From: an uncultured Clostridia bacterium
Lineage (GTDB): Bacteria; Bacillota; Clostridia; TANB77; CAG-508
DNA length: 9,084 nt
Assembly: GCA_934167165.1 (NCBI GenBank)
Contig: CAKPKG010000038.1
Coordinates: forward strand, 1-9,084
Direction: 5' to 3'
Each line of letters begins with the position of its first letter. Position 1 is the stretch's first letter. Below the pieces are notes generated by a model that ran no database searches, was not told where the DNA came from, and was given only the letters and a program-made list of their open reading frames with translations. Shown here in pieces: positions 1 through 6,861 of the stretch. A program made the translations under genes and the position numbers.

Positions 1-190
1 TAATAAATAGGCTTTCAGCCTTTGACCTATTCTCTCTTAAATACATTTTAGCTATCTTACTTTGCTTTTTCAAACGGTTTTATTTTTTCAACTCTGTTTA
101 ATATAATATCATATTTTTTTGTTTAAAACAATAGTTTTTATTGGTTTTGTTAAAATAAAGTAACTAACCAGTTAATATTGAGCCTACATA

Positions 191-797
191 TTACGAAGTG
201 GGATGTGGGAAGTGTGAAAATTTGCTTTCGTTGAGATATTTGGCTAATTTTTCTGTATCCATTCCTACTACATTATTATATGAGCCTTCTATTTTATCTA
301 TAAATTTGCCACCTATTCCTTGTATTGCATAACTTCCTGCTTTGTCTAATGGTTCTTTTGTTTCAACATATTCTTTTATTTCTTTTTCTGTCATTTTTTT
401 AATATACACTGCTGTTTTTGTATAATCATTTTTCTCAATAACTTTTCCATCTTTTTTTATTATAACTGCTAAACCAGAATATACATAATTTACATTGTTT
501 TGCAATTCTTTTAGCATATTGCATGCATCTTCTTCGCTTTTTGGTTTTCCTAATATTTTGCCATTAAAATATACTACTGTATCTCCACCTATTACTATTA
601 ATTCTCCATAATTTTGCTGAACTCTTTCAAATACTTCTCTTGCTTTACTTATTGCTAACTTTTTTACTAGCTCCTCTGGTTGTTTTTCTTTTATTGTGCT
701 TTCATCAAAATTACTGGCTATTGTTTCAAATTCATTTACTAATTCTCCGCAATAGTTCTTTTCTTCTTGGAGAATTTGATGCTAAAATAACTTTCAT
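191..797 (-). pseudogene. maf: Maf-family nucleotide pyrophosphatase, broken by a one-base frameshift
   Basis: Maf proteins hydrolyse non-canonical or modified nucleoside triphosphates in the cytoplasm and have been linked to septum arrest. The start at 797 opens with the family hallmark MKVILASNSPRRKELL (motif S-x-S-P-R-R), but this frame reaches a stop within 22 codons. One base over, the reading continues as GELVNEFETIASNFDES and then through the later Maf motifs: VIGGDTVV, GKPKSEEDA, ETKEPLDKAGSYAIQGIGG and YNNVVGM, to the stop at 191-193. Deleting one base near 747-750 restores an unbroken protein of about 200 residues with the normal family spacing, so the lesion is a single insertion. 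The start has a GAGAGG ribosome site seven bases upstream. No other stop interrupts the second frame. Either the gene is freshly inactivated or the base is a sequencing error; the intact remainder favours a very recent event or an error. It lies 74 bases downstream of rpiB. Confidence 0.85.
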
Positions 798-814
798 GGT
801 TTAACCTCTCATTT

Positions 815-871
815 ATAATTCAGGACAGTCCCCTTTTGTTATTTACAAAAGAGGGACAGTCCTAGAATTAT
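815..871. repeat. REP-like imperfect palindrome (GGACAGTCC hairpin)
   Basis: Arms 815-839 and 845-871 are complementary over about 25 bases, with one mismatch (827/858), two single-base bulges (852, 864) and a five-base loop. Each arm carries GGACAGTCC. The hairpin fills most of the gap between the rpiB stop and the maf start. Short intergenic hairpins of the GGGACAGTCCC type are, to my knowledge, scattered repeats in many Bacillota and are suspected to be moved by REP-associated IS200-like (Y1) transposases. Only one copy is visible here, so repeat status is inferred from the shape and the core. There is no U-tract, so it is not a typical terminator, although it could stabilise or attenuate the rpiB-maf mRNA. 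Confidence 0.6.
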
Positions 872-1318
872 TTATTTCATGTTTTCGTTTTCTATTTCTG
901 CAACCATATCTAATCTTTCTTTATGTCTTCCACCTTCAAATTCTGTTCCAATCCACATTCTTACAATTGCAATTGCTTCTCCTACTGTTACATAGTCTGC
1001 TCCAAGTGCTAATACGTTTGTATCATTATGCAATCTTGAAAATTTTGCTGCTTCTTCACAGAAACATGGTGCACTTCTTACACCTTTAAATTTATTTGCT
1101 ACCATTGCCATTCCATAACCAGATCTACAAATTAATATTCCTCTATCTGTGTCCTTGTTTTGTACTGCTTTTGCTACTTGTTTTGCTATAATTGGATAAT
1201 CAACTCTATCTTTAGAGTATGCTCCAAAATCTTTGTATTCAATTCCCTTTTCATCAAAATATTTTTTTATTTCTTCCTTTAATTCAAATCCTCCATGGTC
1301 ACTTCCAATTGCTATCAT
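872..1318 (-). CDS. rpiB: Ribose-5-phosphate isomerase B family (RpiB/LacA/LacB)
   Basis: Cytoplasmic aldose-ketose isomerase of the RpiB/LacAB fold, expected to interconvert ribose 5-phosphate and ribulose 5-phosphate in the non-oxidative pentose phosphate pathway. The 148 residues match the family length. Visible motifs are the N-terminal GSDHGGFELK (Asp7, His8), DYP (residues 40-42), the active-site loop GILICRSGYGM with the catalytic-type Cys64, ANKFKGVR, the SRLHNDTNVLALG block (His97) and the phosphate-binding EGGRHKER near the C-terminus. The usual loop is C-G-T-G-x-G; here it is C-R-S-G-Y-G, so the residue after the catalytic Cys is Arg, and Ser replaces Thr. This could shift substrate preference within the sugar-phosphate isomerase family. 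The start is supported by AGGAGG about eight bases upstream. Transcription probably continues through the hairpin into maf. Confidence 0.9.
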   Translation of the reverse strand: MIAIGSDHGGFELKEEIKKYFDEKGIEYKDFGAYSKDRVDYPIIAKQVAKAVQNKDTDRGILICRSGYGMAMVANKFKGVRSAPCFCEEAAKFSRLHNDTNVLALGADYVTVGEAIAIVRMWIGTEFEGGRHKERLDMVAEIENENMK

Positions 1319-1355
1319 AAGAATTTCCTCCTTTTATTTTTTTCATCTTTATCCT

Positions 1356-1382
1356 ATCATATTGATTTTGTTTATTCAACAA
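1356..1382 (-). promoter_or_regulatory. Possible rpiB promoter
   Basis: On the minus strand TTGTTG (1377-1382) is followed, 15 bases on, by TATGAT (1356-1361), about 38 bases before the rpiB start. The spacer is short and the -35 box is poor. The site is put forward because rpiB needs a promoter between itself and the divergent gene, and nothing better is visible. Confidence 0.35.
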
Positions 1383-1384
1383 AA

Positions 1385-1414
1385 AAATATGGAAATTTAC
1401 AAATTTCCATATTT
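1385..1414. terminator. Perfect 14-bp hairpin with flanking A/T tracts, possible bidirectional terminator
   Basis: Arms 1385-1398 and 1401-1414 are exact reverse complements separated by two bases. On the minus strand the stem runs straight into seven Ts, and on the plus strand into a TTTAATTTTT stretch. This looks like an intrinsic terminator, but the stem is AT-rich. It sits between two divergently transcribed genes, where no coding transcript needs to stop. It may shield the rpiB promoter from transcripts crossing the cassette, or be a relic of an older gene order. Confidence 0.5.
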
Positions 1415-1461
1415 AATTTTTCATGTAGAAGTACTCTCTTCTGTTGTTGCATATTGAATGG

Positions 1462-1490
1462 TTGACTTTACATAATTATAGTGTTATAAT
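1462..1490 (+). promoter_or_regulatory. Near-consensus sigma-A promoter of the radical SAM/peptide cassette
   Basis: TTGACT (1462-1467) and a perfect TATAAT (1485-1490) are 17 bases apart, ideal for the housekeeping sigma factor. Transcription should begin near 1497, giving a leader of about 50 bases. The start at 1546 has GGAAGGAG (1531-1538) seven bases upstream. An eight-base inverted repeat, GAATGGTT (1456-1463) and AACCATTC (1514-1521), brackets the promoter and could be an operator, but it is short enough to be chance. Confidence 0.8.
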
Positions 1491-1545
1491 TTTAATGTTA
1501 TTTTTTATACAATAACCATTCTAATAATTTGGAAGGAGCTACACT

Positions 1546-2835
1546 ATGAAAAACTTATTATACCCCCCTATATTACATTGGGAGGTGACTCCTGAATGCA
1601 ACCATAACTGCATTCATTGTTACAATTACTGGCGGAAAGAATCGGAGCATAAATCTTTCCACACATGCGATCACTTTGAGATTGCTAAGGAAATTATTAA
1701 TCGTCATCCAGTCACCGTTGTCGTAACTGGTGGTGAACCATTATTAGTTTTCAGTTCTCTCAAGAATTCTCTCAAACTTCTTAACGCTAACCATATAAAC
1801 ATCTCAATTAACACAAATGCAGCTCTTGTTACAGAAGAAATTGCCAAGTTTCTTTCTGATATTAAAGCAACTGCTTTCGTATCACTTCCCTGTGCTATTC
1901 CTAGCATTTGTGATGCCATTACAAATGTTCCTAATTCTCTCTCTAACATTTCAGCGGGAATTAAAACGTTAGTAAAATATGGTGTCAAAGTTTCCGTAAA
2001 TATGGTTGTTTCAAAAAGGAACCTTGCTTATATTTATGAAACTGGCAAATACGCAAAAGAAGTTTTAGGGTTATCATCGTTCTTTGCTTCCAGAGTTTCA
2101 AAGCCAATAAACTCTGATAATGAATTTACCAAAGACCTTTTAACCAGAGAAGATGCATTATTCATGTATAAGGAATTACTTCAAATATCAAATGATTTTG
2201 GAATAGTAACTTCTACAGCTAGTCCAACGCCCGCTTGTATATTCTCAGACGATGAGAGCTTTCAGAAATTCGCTTGCGGAAAAGCTTGCACTGCTGGCAG
2301 AACATCATACAGCATTGATTGTTCCGGAAATGTAAAAGCTTGTGTCCGTGATATTCAAACTTATGGCAATATTTTATCTGATAATTTTTCAGATATTTGG
2401 GCTAGAATGATTGATTGGCGAAATGATGAATTTCTCCCAATTGAATGTAACAATTGTAACGCAAAATCTCTTTGTAGAGGTGCTTGCAGACTTGATGCTT
2501 TTCCTGAAACTGGAAAGAGAAATTCCTTAGATCCAATTGCTAATCTAAATAATCTCCCTGTCAAGTTTGCAAAGCATCCCAATAATAAAAAGCATAACCC
2601 AAATCAACTTTTTTGCATTCCAAAAAATATCTCATTTATTAATGAAGACTTTTCATGGAGAGCAAACGTTGGTACTAAGTTCATTTTTATTACTACAGAG
2701 CTTAAAGACTTCTTATCTGTCTGCACAAAATTCTGTATTAATGACTTTATGCAAAAATATAATGTCGATTATTCATTAGCAAATGATGTCGTGAATTTGT
2801 TATTGGACAGTGGCATTATATACATGCATGAGTGA
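1546..2835 (+). CDS. Radical SAM/SPASM peptide maturase with probable C-terminal RRE-like domain
   Basis: Predicted RiPP-modifying radical SAM enzyme acting on the Cys-rich peptide encoded just downstream. Seen: CNHNCIHC (Cys18, 22, 25), the CxxxCxxC triad binding the SAM-cleaving [4Fe-4S] cluster; TGGEPLL at 61-67, the SAM-binding GGEP motif; then a SPASM-type auxiliary region with Cys244, Cys248, a C-x12-G-x4-C unit (Cys248-Gly261-Cys266) and C-x2-C-x5-C-x3-C (Cys301, 304, 310, 314). The last SPASM cysteine, normally in a D-P-x-C context, is absent (DPIAN at 329-333); Cys357 might replace it. Residues 355-429 look like a PqqD-type RiPP recognition element: two or three strands, then helices with the pattern of PqqD's end (DVVNLLLDSGIIY). 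In CteB-like maturases this domain is N-terminal, so its position is unusual. The gene has its own promoter and good ribosome site, and looks richer in G+C than its neighbours. I cannot assign it to a named subfamily. Confidence 0.88.
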   Translation: MKNLLYPPILHWEVTPECNHNCIHCYNYWRKESEHKSFHTCDHFEIAKEIINRHPVTVVVTGGEPLLVFSSLKNSLKLLNANHINISINTNAALVTEEIAKFLSDIKATAFVSLPCAIPSICDAITNVPNSLSNISAGIKTLVKYGVKVSVNMVVSKRNLAYIYETGKYAKEVLGLSSFFASRVSKPINSDNEFTKDLLTREDALFMYKELLQISNDFGIVTSTASPTPACIFSDDESFQKFACGKACTAGRTSYSIDCSGNVKACVRDIQTYGNILSDNFSDIWARMIDWRNDEFLPIECNNCNAKSLCRGACRLDAFPETGKRNSLDPIANLNNLPVKFAKHPNNKKHNPNQLFCIPKNISFINEDFSWRANVGTKFIFITTELKDFLSVCTKFCINDFMQKYNVDYSLANDVVNLLLDSGIIYMHE

Positions 2836-2875
2836 TTATACATTTTTTGTAATATTTAGAAAGGAGAATGTTCAA

Positions 2876-2971
2876 ATGGCAAGATTTATCGTTAGCCTTT
2901 ATGAATTAGCTTGCGACCAGTATTGCAACTGTGATTGTCATGGTGATGGCTGTTATTGCCTTACTGATTAA
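2876..2971 (+). CDS. Six-cysteine 31-residue peptide, likely RiPP precursor
   Basis: Short gene 40 bases after the maturase stop, with an excellent ribosome site (AAAGGAG, 2860-2866) nine bases before ATG. The N-terminal half is MARFIVSLYELA (1-12), cysteine-free and a plausible leader. The C-terminal half, residues 13-31, is CDQYCNCDCHGDGCYCLTD: six Cys (13, 17, 19, 21, 26, 28), four Asp, two Gly and one His. Three C-x-x-D units are visible (17-20, 21-24, 28-31). Six-Cys cores next to a SPASM maturase are typical of ranthipeptide (SCIFF-like) and other thioether-linked RiPPs, and Cys-to-Asp spacing is used by PapB-type enzymes, so intramolecular thioethers are expected. The sequence is not the SCIFF consensus. 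No signal peptide, Gly-Gly cleavage site, peptidase or exporter is seen. A metal-binding peptide is the main alternative. It is translated in a different frame from its upstream neighbour and is probably co-transcribed with it. Confidence 0.8.
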   Translation: MARFIVSLYELACDQYCNCDCHGDGCYCLTD

Positions 2972-2981
2972 TTAATCAGTA
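2962..2981. repeat. Perfect 20-bp palindrome over the peptide stop codon
   Basis: TACTGATTAA (2962-2971) and TTAATCAGTA (2972-2981) form an exact palindrome whose centre lies directly after the peptide's TAA. As RNA it could fold into a short hairpin just ahead of the terminator; as DNA it could be a protein-binding site. Its overlap with the last codons (Thr30, Asp31, stop) means it also constrains the peptide's end. Confidence 0.75.
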
Positions 2982-2985
2982 TACC

Positions 2986-3023
2986 AGAAAAATGAGAGGG
3001 AATAAATCCCCTCTCATTTTTCT
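2986..3023. terminator. Strong intrinsic terminator of the peptide cassette, probably bidirectional
   Basis: A perfect 15-base-pair stem (2986-3000 with 3009-3023) with an eight-base loop; its inner half is GC-rich (GAGAGGG/CCCTCTC) and both outer ends are A/T runs, so a U-rich tail exists on both strands. It ends the plus-strand maturase-peptide transcript and can also stop the converging mnmA transcript, whose stop codon is about 60 bases away and which has no other terminator. Confidence 0.9.
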
Positions 3024-3081
3024 ATTGCTTAATATTTTATAGTAGTATAATTCCATATTCAGTTAATTGTTATCAATAATT

Positions 3082-4146
3082 TTACAAAGCTTTTACAATT
3101 TTTCCTCCACCTAATACTATATCATCTATATAAAATACTGCTGACTGTCCTGGTGTTATTCTTGGGGTTGGATTTTCAAATGTTACTTTTATTAAATCTT
3201 TATCTATCATTTCTATTGTAGCTTTTTCTTCTTTTACAGAATATCTTGTTTTTACTAGAACCTGCATTTTTTCTTTTATTTCATCTATCAATAGTAAGTT
3301 TATATTGTTTACTAACATTTCTTTGCTATATATTTCGTTTTCTTCTCCTACAATTACTTCATTTTTTTCTTTACTAAATCCAACTACATATAACGGAACT
3401 TTATACGATATTCCTAATCCTTTTCTTTGACCTATTGTGTAATTATACAGTCCATTGTGTCTTCCTAGTATTTCTCCTTTTGTACTTACAATGTTACCTG
3501 GCTTTGGTTTTATATCTGAATTGTTTTCTAGGAATTTTTTATAATTTCCATCTGGCACAAAACATATATCTTCACTATCTGGTTTGTTTGCAACTTTTAA
3601 GTTATTCTTTCTTGCAATTTCTCTTATTTCTTCTTTGTTTTTAAAATCTGCAAGTGGAAATAATACATGTTCTATTAGATCTTTTGGAATATTCCATAAA
3701 ACATAACTTTGATCCTTTTTTCCTGCATTAGATTTCTTTAAAACCCATCTTTTATATTTTTCACTATATTCTGTTTTTGCATAATGACCTGTTGCAAGAT
3801 AATTGCATCCTAATTCTTTTGCTTTTTCGTACATAAATCCAAACTTCATATATTTATTGCACTCTATACATGGGTTTGGAGTTTTGCAATTTTTATAGCA
3901 GTCTATAAAATCATCAATTACATGTTTTTTAAATTCATCTTTGTAGTCATATGTAAAATGCGGTACTCCTATAGAATTGCAAACATTCTTTGCATCTATA
4001 TATGTATTTATATTACAGCAACTGCTTCCTGCAAATAATTCCAAAGTTGTTCCTATTACTTCATAGCCTTGCTCTTTTAATAGTAGAGCTGACACACTAC
4101 TGTCAACCCCTCCACTCATTCCTAATAAAACTTTTTTATTTTCCAT
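3082..4146 (-). CDS. mnmA: tRNA-specific 2-thiouridylase MnmA
   Basis: Cytoplasmic ATP-dependent enzyme that puts sulfur on C2 of uridine 34 in tRNAs for Lys, Glu and Gln. The 354 residues are of normal length. Seen: PP-loop SGGVDSS (11-17) that binds ATP; TPNPCIECN (89-97) with Cys96 at the position of the first catalytic Cys; the ATGHYAK block; DSEDICFVPDG with the persulfide-forming Cys195; NYTIGQRKGLG; and the C-terminal beta-barrel with TPRITPGQSAVFY. The residue three before Cys96 is Cys93, where E. coli MnmA has Asp; three cysteines could hold a [4Fe-4S] cluster. The ATG overlaps the end of sufU by 11 bases, and a GGAGG lies rather far upstream, so translation is probably coupled. Placement at the end of the suf operon suggests SufS, perhaps through SufU, supplies its sulfur. 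Confidence 0.95.
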   Translation of the reverse strand: MENKKVLLGMSGGVDSSVSALLLKEQGYEVIGTTLELFAGSSCCNINTYIDAKNVCNSIGVPHFTYDYKDEFKKHVIDDFIDCYKNCKTPNPCIECNKYMKFGFMYEKAKELGCNYLATGHYAKTEYSEKYKRWVLKKSNAGKKDQSYVLWNIPKDLIEHVLFPLADFKNKEEIREIARKNNLKVANKPDSEDICFVPDGNYKKFLENNSDIKPKPGNIVSTKGEILGRHNGLYNYTIGQRKGLGISYKVPLYVVGFSKEKNEVIVGEENEIYSKEMLVNNINLLLIDEIKEKMQVLVKTRYSVKEEKATIEMIDKDLIKVTFENPTPRITPGQSAVFYIDDIVLGGGKIVKAL

Positions 4147-4573
4147 TTTTCTCTAACAAATCCTCCATTGTATGCCATGCCAAAAGAACACATTTTACTC
4201 TTGCTGGCATATTTGATACATTTCTAAAAGCTATTGCATCTTCTAATTTATTTAGTTCTTCTTCGCTTTTTGTTTCTCTTTTTATCATATTTATAAATGT
4301 CTTTATAATTTCTTTTGCTTGCATAATTGTTTTTCCTCTTAATGTATCTATCATAATAGATGTAGAGCTTTGTGATATTGCACATCCATGTCCTGTAAAT
4401 GCCATATCTTCTATTATATCTCCATTTAGTTTAACTTGTATTTTTATTTCATCTCCACAGTTTGGATTGTGTCCCATTTCGCAATAATCACATTTATCAA
4501 GCTCTTTTTTATTGCTTGAATTCATACTATGTTCCATTATAAGGTCATTATATATTTCGTCTAAACTCTCCAC
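4136..4573 (-). CDS. sufU: SufU, zinc-dependent sulfur acceptor for SufS
   Basis: SufU takes persulfide sulfur from SufS and passes it to the SufBCD scaffold; in Bacillota it is a zinc-bound sulfurtransferase rather than an IscU-type scaffold. The 145 residues show all four zinc ligands of the family: NPNCGD (Cys39, Asp41), GHGCAIS (Cys64) and PARVKC (Cys128), plus the SQSSTSIMID helix. Two further cysteines, Cys28 and Cys31 (KCDYCEMGHN), sit just before the first ligand and are absent from B. subtilis SufU. The start codon is GTG (4571-4573), supported by AGGAG seven bases upstream and by the good match of the N-terminal helix (LDEIYNDLIMEH). It lies four bases downstream of sufS and overlaps mnmA by 11 bases. 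Confidence 0.94.
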   Translation of the reverse strand: MESLDEIYNDLIMEHSMNSSNKKELDKCDYCEMGHNPNCGDEIKIQVKLNGDIIEDMAFTGHGCAISQSSTSIMIDTLRGKTIMQAKEIIKTFINMIKRETKSEEELNKLEDAIAFRNVSNMPARVKCVLLAWHTMEDLLEKNGK

Positions 4574-4577
4574 TATT

Positions 4578-5794
<1,217 letters not shown>

Positions 5795-5795
<1 letters not shown>

Positions 5796-6844
5796 TAGTC
5801 AATTCTCCTATCAATTTCATTTAAAATTTCTTCTTTTAATTCTTCATCTTTTATTGTTTGTATAATTTGATTAAATTTAGCTTTTACTATTAATCGTATT
5901 GCTTCTTTATAGCTTAAACCTCTACTCATAATGTAAAATAAATCTTTATTGTCAACTTTTCCAGATGCTGTACTATGATTTCCTTCTACATCATCCTCTG
6001 TGCATAAAAGCATTGGTAATGCTAGAGATTTTGCTTTATCTGATAGCAATATGCAAAATTCATTTTCATTTCCCTTTGATTTTTTGCAACCTTTTTTAAA
6101 GTCTATTGTTCCTTTAAAATGTTTCTTGCTTTCATCTTTTAACGCTCCTTGAACATCTATATCTACATTAGAATTTTCTCCTCTAATTTCTGCAATGTAG
6201 TTTATGTCTTTTACTTCATTTTTTGTTCCTAAATAAATTGTTTTTAAATTGTTTTTGCTTGAGCTTCCTAGCATATTCGAATAGTAATTAGAAATACTAT
6301 TTTTTGCACCTATATCAATTATTGTATAATTTACTTCTGCTTTATTATTTATTTCATTTTCTATTGAATAAAAATTATTTGACTCTCCATTTAATATGTT
6401 TATAAGTGTTATATTTGCTTTTGCATCTTCATTTGCAATAACTCGTATTATCCCATTATGAAAGCATTTTTCTTTTGTATTTGAGCTGTATTCTATAACT
6501 ACATTTACATTGCTATTTGCAATTATTTCTATGTTATCTATTAATTCTAGGTTTTCATTATCAAAGTTATATTTTATTTTTATATTTGAATTTTTGCTAT
6601 TTGAAATAATTTTCAAACTACTATTTGCATTTTTTAATATATTCTCTTCTAATATTTTGCCATTTCCATACACTAGTTTTTTATTTGACACACTTTTTTC
6701 TAGATTACAATCTTCATTTACAATTTCTACATTTTTAAACTCTTTTAAGTTTTCTGGAAGTTTTATATCTTTTAATTCAATATTATTAATTCCAAAATTT
6801 CTGGAAGTTCTTACTGGTGTATTGTTTAGTTTTAATGTTTCCAT
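5795..6844 (-). CDS. sufD: SufD, Fe-S cluster assembly scaffold subunit
   Basis: SufD pairs with SufB and, with the SufC ATPase, forms the SufBC2D scaffold that builds [4Fe-4S] clusters in the cytoplasm. The 349-residue protein has a diverged, Asn- and Lys-rich beta-helix middle, while the C-terminal third is diagnostic: DVEGNHSTASGKVDNKDLFY (His290, the conserved SufD histidine) followed by MSRGLSYKEAIRLIVKAKF. Its length, low-complexity middle and weak N-terminal similarity are common for clostridial SufD. The ATG at 6844 follows an AAAGGA site by about eight bases. It lies 17 bases after sufB and overlaps sufS by one base. Confidence 0.9.
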
Positions 6845-6861
6845 ATTTTTAATCCTTTCTT

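Noticed and set aside
6..31. Short nested inverted repeats (AATAGG with CCTATT, AGGCT with AGCCT) at the left edge
   Set aside because: The stems are five or six bases, mutually exclusive, and lack a U-tract. The element may continue outside the window and cannot be judged.
57..122. Stop-free minus-strand stretch of about 20 codons with Lys-rich, coding-like content
   Set aside because: It has no start codon or ribosome site and is too short to identify. It could be a gene relic, but nothing supports that.
124..150. Weak AT-only hairpin downstream of maf
   Set aside because: The stem has a bulge and no GC pairs worth noting, so it is not a convincing terminator.
2868..2909. ATG at 2868 opening a 13-codon frame over the start of the peptide gene
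   Set aside because: It lies one base after the AAAGGAG site, too close for initiation, and ends quickly. The ATG at 2876 has correct spacing and gives the Cys-rich peptide.
2876..2971. Classic SCIFF precursor identity for the peptide
   Set aside because: It has six Cys but is shorter than SCIFF peptides and its Cys spacing (C-x3-C-x-C-x-C-x4-C-x-C) differs, and the adjacent maturase seems to carry its recognition domain at the opposite end.
3025..3051. TTGCTT and TATAAT on the plus strand downstream of the peptide terminator
   Set aside because: The spacer is only 15 bases, and a transcript from it would run antisense into mnmA with no plus-strand gene after it. Likely chance in AT-rich DNA.
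1319..3081. CRISPR, tRNA, rRNA or riboswitch in the intergenic parts of the window
   Set aside because: I looked for repeated spacers, cloverleaf ends and long conserved leaders. The gaps are short and hold only the promoters and hairpins listed.
3990..4487. Open plus-strand frame of 165 codons opposite mnmA and sufU, and similar long frames opposite the other suf genes
   Set aside because: They are Phe/Leu/Ser-rich products of reading Lys- and Glu-rich genes backwards, lack ribosome sites and overlap genes with clear family motifs.
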